The position numbers and the translations under genes are program-made. The notes under the pieces are model-generated. The model ran no database searches. It worked only from the letters and a program-made list of their open reading frames with translations, and was not told where the DNA came from. Below, in pieces: positions 7,971 to 17,162 of a stretch of DNA of 64,000 bases (its first letter is position 1; the number at the start of each line of letters is the position of its first letter). This DNA comes from GCA-2687025 sp964473525 (GTDB taxonomy: Bacteria > Poribacteria > WGA-4E > GCA-2687025): positions 62,001-126,000 of the forward strand of contig CAYYPK010000014.1 of the NCBI GenBank assembly GCA_964473525.1. Direction: 5' to 3'.

Positions 7971-9332
7971 CTAGAAAGTCGTCTCACGCGTCGTCGTCGG
8001 GCACCACCGGGCGACTGTCAGCTCGTCCAGGAGGAGCTCCCGCGCTTCGTCGGTCCCGGCGCGCTGCAGCGCGAGCATCGTGTTCGCCCGCACGTAGCGG
8101 TTGTCGTCGCGCAACGCGGGCAGCAGCGATTCCAGCTCCCCGTTGATGCTAGGAGCCAGTTGCGCGATGGACACGCTGGCGTGTCGTCGCACCCACTCGT
8201 CGCCGTCTTCGAGCGCGCCAATGAGCGGCCGTAGAGCGTCTCCCGACCCCTGCGACACGATCCCCAGCGCGTTCGCGGCGTGCTGTCGGGTTTCGGTGTC
8301 GGGGTCTTTGAGCATGTCGATCAGAGTCGACGTCGACGCCGACGCAGGCGCGCCCATATCGCCCAACGTGGCGGCCGCGCGCGACCGTACGGACGCGTCG
8401 TCCGATGTTGTCTGCTCGACAAGCGCGTCGACGGCGGACGCGCCGATGGACGAAAGCGCGTATCCAGCGCCGCGCCACACGCGACCCGACTCATCCGCGA
8501 GCTTGCCGATGAGGGATGGAACGGCATCCGCGCCGGCGCCAGCGAGTTCGTAAGCGGCGTCCAACGCGGCGGTTTCGGAATCGGCCCCAAGCTGATCGAG
8601 CAGGTCTGGCACGTCGGCCGCGTCGGCGCCTCCAGCTGCGCCTGGCGAACCGGAATGCCAGTTCCACAGCGTCTCGCGCATCGCGGGGTGCATGCCGGTA
8701 TCGTCCCGCCAACCCTCGCCAGAGTGTTCCCAGCTCGGCTCCGTCGGCTCGTCCAACCGAGCGAACAGGAACTTCATCATGTACCGCGGATCCTCAGTCT
8801 CGTTCGGCGTCGCGCGGTGCCAGATGTCGTAGTGCACCAGGACCACGGTGCCGGCGTCGCCCGTCAGCCGCGTCTCGTCCCAACGCGGGTCACCCTTGGG
8901 ATGGTCGTTGTAGGGATGCGAAGCCTCGACAACGCCCGTCGGCCCGCGGTCGTAGGGAGTGTCCTGGGGGTAGTAGAACACCATCGTCATGCGCGTCGTG
9001 TGCCGACGCCGCGTCCAGCTGTCGATGTGCATGGTCTGACCGGCGCTGCCGGGCACGTTGTGGTGGCAATGCCGGTGCGGATGCATGTAGTAGCCGTCGC
9101 CGAGGACGCTGCGCAGTGCGCCGTCCACGACTGGGTGCGTGTACACCTCGCGAAGCGCGGGGATGCGCGGCAGCACGTTGTTCCCGGGGTTGCCTTCCTT
9201 CTCGAAGACCTCCTGCGTCTTCGCGTAGACGCCGTCGTGGAACGACCTGGGTAGGTCAAGGTCCAGGGCGATGTACCCGTCGGCGATGTACTGACGCATC
9301 TGCGCGTCCGTCAGACGTATCGGCGTTCCCAT
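7971..9332 (-). CDS. PhyH dioxygenase fused to C-terminal HEAT repeats
   Basis: This 453-aa protein has two parts. Residues 1-230 are a PhyH Fe(II)/2-oxoglutarate dioxygenase with the HxD ligands His102 and Asp104 (MHIDSW) and the distal His172 (IWHRATPN). Residues about 238-445 are tandem HEAT/PBS-lyase-like helical repeats such as VPSLIGKLADESGRVWRGAG and LRPLIGALEDGDEWVRRHAS. HEAT arrays bind proteins or act as scaffolds, which suggests the enzyme is tethered to a partner or acts on a macromolecule. It sits upstream of a Gfo/Idh oxidoreductase on the same strand. There is no signal peptide, so it is likely cytoplasmic. Confidence 0.85.
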   Translation of the reverse strand: MGTPIRLTDAQMRQYIADGYIALDLDLPRSFHDGVYAKTQEVFEKEGNPGNNVLPRIPALREVYTHPVVDGALRSVLGDGYYMHPHRHCHHNVPGSAGQTMHIDSWTRRRHTTRMTMVFYYPQDTPYDRGPTGVVEASHPYNDHPKGDPRWDETRLTGDAGTVVLVHYDIWHRATPNETEDPRYMMKFLFARLDEPTEPSWEHSGEGWRDDTGMHPAMRETLWNWHSGSPGAAGGADAADVPDLLDQLGADSETAALDAAYELAGAGADAVPSLIGKLADESGRVWRGAGYALSSIGASAVDALVEQTTSDDASVRSRAAATLGDMGAPASASTSTLIDMLKDPDTETRQHAANALGIVSQGSGDALRPLIGALEDGDEWVRRHASVSIAQLAPSINGELESLLPALRDDNRYVRANTMLALQRAGTDEARELLLDELTVARWCPTTTRETTF

Positions 9333-9389
9333 GTCGTTCGGCGCCTCCTCGCGCTTCGCGGTCGTGCCGCCGTCGGTGCGGCTGGCCTC

Positions 9390-10640
9390 CTACCAGCCTC
9401 CCGCCGTCGGCTTCAGGTCCGAGCTCGAGCCGGGCTCCATCGGCGTGGCGTAGAGCCCGTCAGTGACGTCCGCGGGATGCGTGAAATGCTCCCGCAGGTG
9501 CGGAATGTACTCGAGGAACAGTCGTTCGTGTCCCAAGGCGATGTGGTTGTATAGAACCAGGTGTTGATGGATCTGCCCCATGTCGCCCACGTGTGGGAAT
9601 ACGGGCGCGCCGTACTTGCGCGCCAGCAAGCTAACGACGATGAACTCGCTCACGCCCGCGACGCGGGTGCAGTCCACCTGGCATATCTGCATGGCTCCGG
9701 CGGCGAGGAAGTTCTTGAAGAGGATACGGTGTGGGACGTGCTCGCCGGCAGCCACGCGAACGGGAGCGATGGCGTCGGCGAGTACCCGATGCGCGGCAAC
9801 GTCGTCGGGGTGCGTTGGCTCCTCGACCCAGTAGGGCTCAACGCCCGCGAGCCGTTCGCACATGTCCAGCGCCTGCGGCAGCGTCCACTGCTGGTTCACG
9901 TCGAGCATGAACAGCGCGTCTGGGCCGATGATCTCACGCACCATCTTCGCGCGCCTGACATCGCGTTCGCCGTCTGGTGAGCCCACCTTCAGCTTCACGG
10001 CGTCGAAGCCCCGCGCGACCGAAGCCGCCGTACGGCGCGAGACGTCCTCGTCGGAGAAGCTGAACCACCCGATCGACGTGTCGTACCCGGGGTAGCCGTC
10101 TGCGGCTGAGGGTAGCCGCGACGCGGCGTCGGCGTGGCCCTCCGTCAGCATCGCATGCGCCTCCTCGGCCGGGAGCGCGTCCTCCAGGTAGCTCAGGTCG
10201 AGGGTGGCCAGCACAGCCGAGGGAGTCAGGTCAACGAGCAGACGCCATAGAGGCACGCCCCTCGACTTCGCCCACAGATCGAAGCAGGCGTTCGTGACGG
10301 ACGCTAGGGCGAGGTGAACGACGCCCTTGTGCGGCCCGAGCCACCGCATCTGGGGATGGTCCGCGATGCGGCGAGACACCGCGCCGTACTCGGACATGAG
10401 CCCCTCTATGTCCCGCCCTACCACGACTTCCGCGAGTGTGTCGATCGCCTGGCACACGAGTTCGTTGCCGACGCCCAGCGTGAACGCCAAGCCAACGCCG
10501 ACGTACGCGGAGTCGGTGTGTAGTTCCGCGACGGCGTACGAGTAGACGGGGTCGGAGTGGACGGAGTCGGTGCCCTCGCCCGGCTGTAGCGGGAAACGCG
10601 CGTCGCGGGCGCGGACGGACGTAATCCGAGGCGAGTCCAT
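9390..10640 (-). CDS. fucD: L-fuconate dehydratase (enolase superfamily)
   Basis: The 416-aa protein starts at the ATG at 10640 behind a GGAGG site, although the frame stays open much further upstream. The N-terminal ARFPLQPGEGTDSVHSD is characteristic of L-fuconate dehydratase. The catalytic KxK is Lys216/Lys218 (VKLKVG). Metal ligands are in MLDVNQQW (Asp247), YWVEEP (Glu273) and AAGEHV (Glu300), and the later His is in FPHVGD. It dehydrates L-fuconate to 2-keto-3-deoxy-L-fuconate in non-phosphorylative fucose breakdown. A DMT transporter lies just upstream on the same strand. No other fucose genes are visible nearby. Confidence 0.88.
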   Translation of the reverse strand: MDSPRITSVRARDARFPLQPGEGTDSVHSDPVYSYAVAELHTDSAYVGVGLAFTLGVGNELVCQAIDTLAEVVVGRDIEGLMSEYGAVSRRIADHPQMRWLGPHKGVVHLALASVTNACFDLWAKSRGVPLWRLLVDLTPSAVLATLDLSYLEDALPAEEAHAMLTEGHADAASRLPSAADGYPGYDTSIGWFSFSDEDVSRRTAASVARGFDAVKLKVGSPDGERDVRRAKMVREIIGPDALFMLDVNQQWTLPQALDMCERLAGVEPYWVEEPTHPDDVAAHRVLADAIAPVRVAAGEHVPHRILFKNFLAAGAMQICQVDCTRVAGVSEFIVVSLLARKYGAPVFPHVGDMGQIHQHLVLYNHIALGHERLFLEYIPHLREHFTHPADVTDGLYATPMEPGSSSDLKPTAGGW

Positions 10641-10669
10641 GGAGCCTCCAGGGTCGGCAACGGCGGCCG

Positions 10670-10698
10670 AGTGTATATTGCGGGCGGTCGGCAGGCAA
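10670..10698 (-). promoter_or_regulatory. Putative sigma-70 promoter of fucD
   Basis: On the minus strand TTGCCT (10693-10698) is followed after 17 bases by TACACT (10670-10675). This is 30 bases upstream of the fucD start. The match to TTGACA-N17-TATAAT is partial, so this is a candidate only. Confidence 0.35.
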
Positions 10699-10729
10699 CG
10701 TGGCGCCCAGCGCGCGGGCGTACGACGCC

Positions 10730-11605
10730 TCAGCCGGCCGGGGCTCCCTCGCGTGGAGAGCCCCACATATTGACGACGGCCACCCCCGCCACCGAGACAG
10801 CGCCGCCGCCAACCGTGAGCCACCCGGGCGTCTCGCCAAGCCAAGCCCAAGAGATCGCTATGGCGCAAACTGGGATGAGGTAGATGAACACCGCGACGCG
10901 GGACGCGGGCAGCCGAGACAGCCCGTAAGTGTAGAGCGCGTAGCCGGCGATGGACGGGCTCACGCCGAGGTAGACCACGCAGTATGTTGCCGTTCGGGGA
11001 GCGTCGCGAATCGCGTCTACCAACCCAGGAGCGAACACGAGCAGCATCGCCGCGCCCGTCCAAACAACGTACGACGTGTACTGCAGCGGCGTGTACCGCG
11101 CGAGCAGCGGCTTCTGCAAGACCGTGTAGACACTGCCGGCGGCGGCCGCGAAGATTACCAGTAGGGCCGCCGGCTCGATCCTCAACGAGGCGGACGCCGC
11201 GACCGATACCACGCACGCCCCGGCGAAACTCACGCCCACGCCAAGCCACCCGGCGAACGACAGGCGCTCGCGCAGGAACGCCGCGGCGAGCAGAACCGTG
11301 AAGATCGGCGACGTGTTGATGAGCAGGCTTGCCGCCCCCGCCGACACGACTCGCTGACCATACGACAGAGGCACTTGGTAACCCACGACGCCCGTGAGCG
11401 CCGCCAGGCCGATCATCACCCAGTCACCGCGCGCGGGGAGCGTCTGACGTATCAGGATCGCGCGCGCGCCCAGCACGAGGGACGCGACAAGGAAGCGCAG
11501 CAGCACCAGGTGTCCCGGCTGATAGTGGGCAACTGCCGCGCCGATCGCGGGGAACGCGGACCCCCACACGACGACCACCGTTCCCATCGCCAGCAGCGCG
11601 CGCAT
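10730..11605 (-). CDS. EamA/DMT-superfamily transporter
   Basis: A 291-aa, very hydrophobic protein with about ten predicted membrane helices in two EamA halves, the standard DMT length. Landmarks are VVWGSAFPAIGA at the start, LLINTSPIFTVLLAAAFLRERLS near the end of the first half, and a second-half repeat ending in AWLGETPG. The ATG at 11605 was chosen over upstream codons because it begins the first helix and lies 18 bases after the sixA stop. Members export or import small metabolites such as amino acids, nucleosides and sugar acids. Proximity to fucD is suggestive only. Confidence 0.85.
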   Translation of the reverse strand: MRALLAMGTVVVVWGSAFPAIGAAVAHYQPGHLVLLRFLVASLVLGARAILIRQTLPARGDWVMIGLAALTGVVGYQVPLSYGQRVVSAGAASLLINTSPIFTVLLAAAFLRERLSFAGWLGVGVSFAGACVVSVAASASLRIEPAALLVIFAAAAGSVYTVLQKPLLARYTPLQYTSYVVWTGAAMLLVFAPGLVDAIRDAPRTATYCVVYLGVSPSIAGYALYTYGLSRLPASRVAVFIYLIPVCAIAISWAWLGETPGWLTVGGGAVSVAGVAVVNMWGSPREGAPAG

Positions 11606-11622
11606 GTCGGGACGGGAGTAGC

Positions 11623-12114
11623 TCAGGGCAGCTCCTTCGGCCGCCAAAGACTCACCAGGTCCGACGCGCCGGACAGGTCGGCGTCCGACCATGCGTCGAT
11701 GTCGAGCGCGATGCGGGCGACGTTCGCCGTCGTCATCGGGACGCCCTCGCCGGTTAGGCCTGCGACGAGCTGCTCGACACCGGGGTTGTGCCCGACCACC
11801 ATGGCCGTCACCACATCGTCCGGCAGGCTCCGCAGCACCCCAATGTATGCGTGTGGCGCGGCTTCGTACAGGGTTTCGCGGCCTAGCATGTCGGCTGTGT
11901 AACCGGCGGCCTCGGCCATGAGCACGGCCGTGTCGCGCGCTCGCCTCGCTGTCGACGTGGCGATGATGTCCGGCACGATGCCCTCGTCGGCGATGAGGCG
12001 GCCCATGCGCGGACCGTCGCGACGGCCGCGCGCGTTCAGCGGCCGGTCGTAGTCGCGCAGTTGGGCGTCGCTCCAGCTCGACTTGGCGTGCCGTACCACC
12101 AGGAGAGTCTTCAT
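11623..12114 (-). CDS. sixA: SixA-type phosphohistidine phosphatase
   Basis: This 163-aa histidine-phosphatase-superfamily protein opens with MKTLLVVRHAKSSW (RHG-type catalytic His) and contains DRPLNARGRRDGPRMG. TSTARRARDTA and the second catalytic His in VVGHNPGVEQL are also present. All four active-site elements are intact and the length fits the SixA subgroup, which dephosphorylates phosphohistidine in phosphotransfer proteins. It lies just upstream of the DMT transporter on the same strand, so the genes may be co-transcribed. Confidence 0.88.
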   Translation of the reverse strand: MKTLLVVRHAKSSWSDAQLRDYDRPLNARGRRDGPRMGRLIADEGIVPDIIATSTARRARDTAVLMAEAAGYTADMLGRETLYEAAPHAYIGVLRSLPDDVVTAMVVGHNPGVEQLVAGLTGEGVPMTTANVARIALDIDAWSDADLSGASDLVSLWRPKELP

Positions 12115-12170
12115 GGCTCCCTTCCGTGCCGCCCTGCGGCTACGTGCGCGATTCGCGGTCTGCCCTGTCG

Positions 12171-13463
12171 CTATTCGGCCGCTGTGAGGTCACCGACGGC
12201 GAACGTCGCGGTGTAGTGCGACGCGCCCTCGAGGGACCGGAACTCGGCGCGGAGCGCGCTCCGGTCGGCGGTGACGCGCAGGTACGTCTGCGTGTCGCCA
12301 ACGTCAAACAGCAGGTACGGGCTCGGCGCGTTGGCCGCCTCGATGATACTGTTCGCCAGCGGCGACGTGATGAGCTCCGTCAGGTCGTATCCCACGGTAT
12401 CGCGGGTCGGATACTTGAGCGCGCGCGTGCGGTGGACGTCGCCGCCGATGAGCGCCACGCCACTGATACGCTCAGAGCCCAGGAAGCGGAACAGCGCCTC
12501 TCGCTCATGTGGGTAACTCATCCAGTGGTCCGGCTTGTTGGGGCGCACGGCTCCGTTCCACACCATGCCGCAGGCGATGAGCTTGAACGGCGCGGACGAG
12601 CTGGCCAGCCCGTCGCGCAGCCAGTCCCACTGCGCGCGGCCCAGCAACGTCGTCTTCTCCTCGTCGAAGGGAGACGGCTCCGTGGCGGCGAACCACCTCG
12701 TGTCCAGCAGGAACACCTCGACGGGGCCTCGCCGAAACTTGGTGTAGATGCCCTGGCGGCGCGAGCCGTAGTCCGGGTTCGCGTGGTACTCGATGAACGC
12801 CCGCCGAGCGAACTCCTTCCCCGCCAGATTGCCGTCCGTGTCGTTCTTACCGAAGTCGTGGTCATCCCATGTCGCGTAGAAGGGCACGCGCGCAAGGAGC
12901 GCAGCGAGCTCTGGGACGCTGTAGAACTCGCGGTATCGCCTTCGTTGCACGTCGAGCTCCGTCGAGTCGATGTACGGCGTGTCGCCGAGGAGCACGACAG
13001 CCTCGACGCCATCGTCGTCTATCCGTGTCCAGATGGGCTGCGACGGGTACTTGCTGTCCGAGGCACACGACCCGAAGCCTATGGCGACCGGGGCGGTCGA
13101 GTCGTCGGCTGGCGAGGTGCGGAGACCGAACGTGGGCCCGACGTCGACTTCACCGGCGCGAATGCCACACCGGTAGCGTCGATCCGGCCGCAGGCCGGTA
13201 GCGCGCCAGACCACACAGTAGTCGGCGGCCTGCCCAGCCAGGCCTGACAGGGGCTCGCCAACGGGCTCCCCGGTCGCCTCGTCGGTGAGTGTCAGTGTGT
13301 AGACGCCCGCCTCTGCGAAGCGCGCCCAGACCACGGCCTCCTCAGGTCCAGCGTGGCCCAGGAACGGGCCGTGGGTGATTGGCGCCTCGTCGGCCGCGAA
13401 CACCGCCGTGGCGACAGCGAACAGCGCGCCGATGCACGCGCGGAGCCTATTCCGGCTTGCCAT
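12171..13463 (-). CDS. PhoD-like metallophosphatase (alkaline phosphatase D family), exported
   Basis: The 430-aa protein has an N-terminal hydrophobic signal (ACIGALFAVATAVFAADE), a Fn3-like PhoD N-domain and a metallophosphatase core. Core motifs are GFGSCASD, VLLGDTPYID, YATWDDHDFGKND and LIGGDVHRTR. PhoD enzymes are secreted phosphodiesterases or phosphomonoesterases needing Ca/Fe. Its ATG overlaps the stop of the upstream dehydratase gene in a TGATG arrangement, so translation is coupled. Subclass substrate is unknown; it may act on phosphonates, teichoic acids or nucleotides. Confidence 0.87.
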   Translation of the reverse strand: MASRNRLRACIGALFAVATAVFAADEAPITHGPFLGHAGPEEAVVWARFAEAGVYTLTLTDEATGEPVGEPLSGLAGQAADYCVVWRATGLRPDRRYRCGIRAGEVDVGPTFGLRTSPADDSTAPVAIGFGSCASDSKYPSQPIWTRIDDDGVEAVVLLGDTPYIDSTELDVQRRRYREFYSVPELAALLARVPFYATWDDHDFGKNDTDGNLAGKEFARRAFIEYHANPDYGSRRQGIYTKFRRGPVEVFLLDTRWFAATEPSPFDEEKTTLLGRAQWDWLRDGLASSSAPFKLIACGMVWNGAVRPNKPDHWMSYPHEREALFRFLGSERISGVALIGGDVHRTRALKYPTRDTVGYDLTELITSPLANSIIEAANAPSPYLLFDVGDTQTYLRVTADRSALRAEFRSLEGASHYTATFAVGDLTAAE

Positions 13464-14650
13464 CAGAACGAGAGCTCCTCACGTCGGTGTATCTTCGCCT
13501 CGTCTAGCGCCAGCCCCAGCCCTGGCAGCGACGGGAGGGCGACGCGGCCGTCCTTCGGTCGATAGGCCGGGTCGTGGAAGTACTGCTTCGACTCCTGGCC
13601 CTGCACGAGGTACTCGACGTACGGAACGACCACCGGCGACTGCGACGCTGCGACGTGTAGCGCGGCGAGCAACGAGTGACCGTGTGCGACGACCGGTACC
13701 TCGAACGCCGAAGCCAGAGCGCAGATCTTCACCAACTCCGTGATGCCGCCTGTCCAGTCCGGGTCGTTCTGTAGGAAGTCGACGGCGCCCGCCACAAGTA
13801 GCTCCTTCGTCTGCCAGCGCGTGTAGACGTGCTCGCCAGTGGCGATCGGCACCCTCGCGGCGTCGCGAATGCGGCGGAGCTCTCCGACGCGCTCCGGCGG
13901 TATCGGCTCCTCCATCCATGTTGGTCGCACCGGTTCAAGCAGCCGCACCATCTCCGTTGCGTATTGCACGGTCCACCCGTTGAAGGCGTCGAACATGAGC
14001 GGATACCCGTCGCCCACGGCGTCACGAACCGCAGTCGCCATTGCGAGGTTGCGCTGCTGTCCCTCGTGACCGTCCGCCGGGCCGTGGCGGAAGAACCACT
14101 TCTGCGCGGAGAAGCCGAGGTCCCGGTATTCCGCAGCGCGTTCGGCGGCGGCGTCCGGGGCAGTCGAGAAGCCCAGCATGCTCGCGTAGGCCGGCGCCGA
14201 ATCGCGTGTCGGTCCGCCCAGCAGTCTGTATATGGGCAGGTCCAGCGCCTTGCCCTTGAGATCCCACAGCGCGCAGTCGACGGGACTAAGTCCCGTCATG
14301 AAGAGCCCGCTACGCCCATGCCGGTCCATGCGCAGCATCTGGTCGTGCAGCGCCTCGGTCGCCAACGGATCCCGGCCGACCAGGAATCGGCGGAGCCGTT
14401 CGTGGATGACGAACGCCTGGGCGCGCTGGATCGGCCCGAACACGCCCGTAGTGCCGTCGTCCGCGACGATCTCGACGTAGATGGCGGAGATGCGTCGCAG
14501 ATCGCCCGAAACGCGACCGGAGCCCCGGCCTCCCGCGCCGTTGAACTCGGGGTACACGTCGAGCGGTTGGGACTGCCGGCTGCCGTGGGGATAGCCGCTG
14601 CCCCGCCACTCGCCCTCGACGCGGAACAGGCTCACGCGTTCGATGTTCAC
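13463..14650 (-). CDS. Mandelate racemase/muconate lactonizing enzyme-family dehydratase
   Basis: A 395-aa enolase-superfamily enzyme. The N-terminal capping domain is followed by a barrel with LMFDAFNGW (Asp ligand), TWMEEPIPPE (Glu ligand), PIATGEHVY (Glu ligand) and VVAHGHS (His). The base strand reads GFSAQKWFFRHG. This has Lys but not a clear KxK, so it looks closer to the D-mannonate/galactonate/rhamnonate dehydratase types than to FucD. It overlaps the phoD-like gene by one base (TGATG). It probably dehydrates an acid sugar; the substrate is not readable. Confidence 0.85.
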   Translation of the reverse strand: MNIERVSLFRVEGEWRGSGYPHGSRQSQPLDVYPEFNGAGGRGSGRVSGDLRRISAIYVEIVADDGTTGVFGPIQRAQAFVIHERLRRFLVGRDPLATEALHDQMLRMDRHGRSGLFMTGLSPVDCALWDLKGKALDLPIYRLLGGPTRDSAPAYASMLGFSTAPDAAAERAAEYRDLGFSAQKWFFRHGPADGHEGQQRNLAMATAVRDAVGDGYPLMFDAFNGWTVQYATEMVRLLEPVRPTWMEEPIPPERVGELRRIRDAARVPIATGEHVYTRWQTKELLVAGAVDFLQNDPDWTGGITELVKICALASAFEVPVVAHGHSLLAALHVAASQSPVVVPYVEYLVQGQESKQYFHDPAYRPKDGRVALPSLPGLGLALDEAKIHRREELSF

Positions 14651-14765
14651 CCGCTGACTCCCTGCCTCTACTCGGATGCTCCGTACGCGATTATCGCACA
14701 GTTCCCAAGCCCGGGCACTGTGATACGATCAACGCCACGCACACCAGCCCGACCGAGGAGCCCCA

Positions 14766-15551
14766 ATGACCGACAGCGGCCGCAACCTACGAGCCATGAC
14801 GTACAACCTCAAGCACTGGAACGAGTCGCCGCCGAACGCGTGGGCCGACAGAAGACCCGTCGCCAGGGAACTCATCGCTATGGCTCGCCCCGACGTCATT
14901 GGCACGCAGGAAGGCTTCTACCAGCAGTTGCGCGACATGGGCCACGATCTGCCTGACTATGAGTGGCTAGGGCTGGGCCGTGACGGGGGCAGCCATGGCG
15001 AGTTCATGGCAGTCTTCTACCGCACCGACCGTCTCGACCCTGTCGAATACGACCACTACTGGCTCTCCGACACGCCGGACGTGATCGGTTCCGCCACTTG
15101 GGGCCACGGCAACCGACGGATGGTTACGTGGGTGCGCTTCCGTGACCTTGCCACCTCAGACGAGTTCTACTTCGTGAACACGCACTTCGACCACGCCGTC
15201 GAGGACGCGCGCCGGAAGGCAGCGCATCTCGTCGTCGCACGGCTCGCGGCGCTGGATGACGATCTCCCAGTCGTGATGACGGGCGACTTCAACGCTAACG
15301 GCGGGGATTCCGAGGCGTACCGGGTACTCGTGACCGACGGCCCTCTTCGGGACACCTGGTACGACGGCGAGTCATCGCCGCAGGGGCTGTCCTCCTTCCA
15401 CGGATACGACGGGCCACGCGAAGGCGGTCGCATCGACTGGATCCTGACCCGCGGCGACTTCCGGGGCACGCGGTCGGAGATCGTCACGCACTCGAAGGAC
15501 GGACAGTACCCTAGCGACCACTTCCCTATAGTCGCAGACATCGCCGTCTAG
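14766..15551 (+). CDS. Endonuclease/exonuclease/phosphatase (EEP) family hydrolase
   Basis: The 261-aa protein carries the EEP fold motifs: MTYNLKHWN, VIGTQEGFY (metal-binding Glu), VNTHFDH, VVMTGDFNANG (catalytic Asp and Asn) and SDHFPIVADI (catalytic Asp and His). A GAGG site precedes the ATG. There is no signal peptide. Family members cleave phosphodiesters in DNA, RNA, lipids or inositol phosphates. The compact size without extra domains points to a small-molecule or lipid phosphodiesterase rather than ExoIII. It is divergent from the upstream dehydratase and sits 33 bases before an FAD oxidase. Confidence 0.83.
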   Translation: MTDSGRNLRAMTYNLKHWNESPPNAWADRRPVARELIAMARPDVIGTQEGFYQQLRDMGHDLPDYEWLGLGRDGGSHGEFMAVFYRTDRLDPVEYDHYWLSDTPDVIGSATWGHGNRRMVTWVRFRDLATSDEFYFVNTHFDHAVEDARRKAAHLVVARLAALDDDLPVVMTGDFNANGGDSEAYRVLVTDGPLRDTWYDGESSPQGLSSFHGYDGPREGGRIDWILTRGDFRGTRSEIVTHSKDGQYPSDHFPIVADIAV

Positions 15552-15584
15552 GCGACACGCCACAGGCGCCCATGGGAGGCGGCG

Positions 15585-17162
15585 ATGGTGGACGGGAACG
15601 ATACAGACGTGGCCCGCGCCTACGATGTCATTCTGTTGGGCAGCGGGCACAACGCCCTCGTCCTACAGGCGTATCTGGGGCGAGCGGGACTGACGACTCT
15701 CTGCCTGGAGCGAAACGACATCGCTGGGGGCGGACTGACAACCGTCGAGCGGCCGGAAGGCTCCGGCTTCCGGCACAACATCCACTCGTTCTTCCATCGC
15801 GGCGTCACAGAGATGCCGTGGTATGCGGAGCTGGAGCTGGAGCGACACGGCGCCCGCTACGTCGAACCCGACCTCAACGTCGCGATGCTGCTGTCAGATG
15901 GCCGGGCGATCGAGTGGTGGACGGACTTCGAGCGCACGGAGGCGTCGTTCGCCGACATCGACGCGCGGGACGCCCGGGCGTTACGTAGGTGGCGCGACGA
16001 CTTCATGGCCGTGGTGCAGGACATCCTCGTACCGGAGGCGCAGGCGCCACCGGTCGAGCCACGCTCGCGCCGTCGAGCCCTCGAAGCTACGCTCGACGGT
16101 CGCCTTCTGCTGGCCACGAGCGAGATGTCCCCGCTCGAATTCGTACAACGGGAGTTCCAGCACCCAGCTGTGCGGGCCGGCCTCCTGTTCTTCAACGGGC
16201 TGCGGGAGGTAGATCTGCGCCAGCGGGGATTCGGGCACCACATCCCCGCCCTGCTCGCGTCCAAGGGCAAGGCGCAGATGTGCATCGGTGGAGCGGCCGC
16301 GTTGGCGGAAGCCCTAGTGTCCGCCGTCGAGGAGAGTGGCGGACGCGTGATGACGGGCGCCGAGCCACGACGCATCCATGTCGAGAACCGCAGAGCAGTA
16401 GGCGTGACGACGACGGACGATCAGTACTACGAGGCGCGCCTCGGCGTGGCGTCCGGTCTCAACCCGCAGCAGACGCTACTCGACCTGCTCGATCCCGCCG
16501 CCCTCCCCAACGCCTGGCGCGCGAAAGCGTCGGAGTTCCGGTACAACCTGCTCGCGCCGCTCTTCGGTCTCTACCTCAACCTTTCGGAGCCGATCGCCTA
16601 CGCGGCGGCGGACAACGCCCCTCACCTTGACGACGCTCTGATGACGCTCGTAGGGCTGGATGACGCCGTTCAGTTCGAGGACATCGTCGCGTCCCACGAA
16701 GCGGGCCGCATTCCGTCCACCGTAATGTGGGGCGCGTCCGCCACCCGGTTCGACCCGTCCCAGGCGCCGGACGACCAGCACACGGCGTTCATGTGGGAGA
16801 AACTCCCGTATGGCCTACGGGGCGACGCGACCAACTGGGATGCCGAGAAGGACGCGCACGGCGCGGACATGCTCGCCGCGTGGTCGACGTACGCGCCGTC
16901 GCTTCACGACACGGTCCTGGACTCGTTCACGCTGAGCCCGCTGGACACGGAGCGGTACCTGCCCAACATGCAGAACGGCGACTTGCTCGTGGGCGCGTTC
17001 GGGAACGGACAGGTGGGGTACAACCGCCCGTTCGAGGGGGCAGGCCACTACCGCACGTGCGTGGACGGCCTGTACCTGTGCGGCTCGTGCTGCCACCCGG
17101 GCGGCAACATCACTGGACTGCCGGGGTACAACGCCGCACAGGTGATCCTCGCCGACGTCTAG
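15585..17162 (+). CDS. Phytoene-desaturase-like FAD-dependent oxidoreductase (PYROXD2/CrtI type)
   Basis: The 525-aa protein starts with an ADP-binding fold (DVILLGSGHNALVLQAYLG) and the second FAD contact LERNDIAGGGLTT. It ends with the C-terminal FAD motif DGLYLCGSCCHPGGNITG, the standard layout of NAD(P)/FAD-dependent CrtI-like oxidoreductases such as PYROXD2. The start has a GGGAGG site. No carotenoid genes are nearby, so desaturation of carotenoids is not implied. Its stop overlaps the convergent nadA stop by 4 bases. Confidence 0.85.
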   Translation: MVDGNDTDVARAYDVILLGSGHNALVLQAYLGRAGLTTLCLERNDIAGGGLTTVERPEGSGFRHNIHSFFHRGVTEMPWYAELELERHGARYVEPDLNVAMLLSDGRAIEWWTDFERTEASFADIDARDARALRRWRDDFMAVVQDILVPEAQAPPVEPRSRRRALEATLDGRLLLATSEMSPLEFVQREFQHPAVRAGLLFFNGLREVDLRQRGFGHHIPALLASKGKAQMCIGGAAALAEALVSAVEESGGRVMTGAEPRRIHVENRRAVGVTTTDDQYYEARLGVASGLNPQQTLLDLLDPAALPNAWRAKASEFRYNLLAPLFGLYLNLSEPIAYAAADNAPHLDDALMTLVGLDDAVQFEDIVASHEAGRIPSTVMWGASATRFDPSQAPDDQHTAFMWEKLPYGLRGDATNWDAEKDAHGADMLAAWSTYAPSLHDTVLDSFTLSPLDTERYLPNMQNGDLLVGAFGNGQVGYNRPFEGAGHYRTCVDGLYLCGSCCHPGGNITGLPGYNAAQVILADV

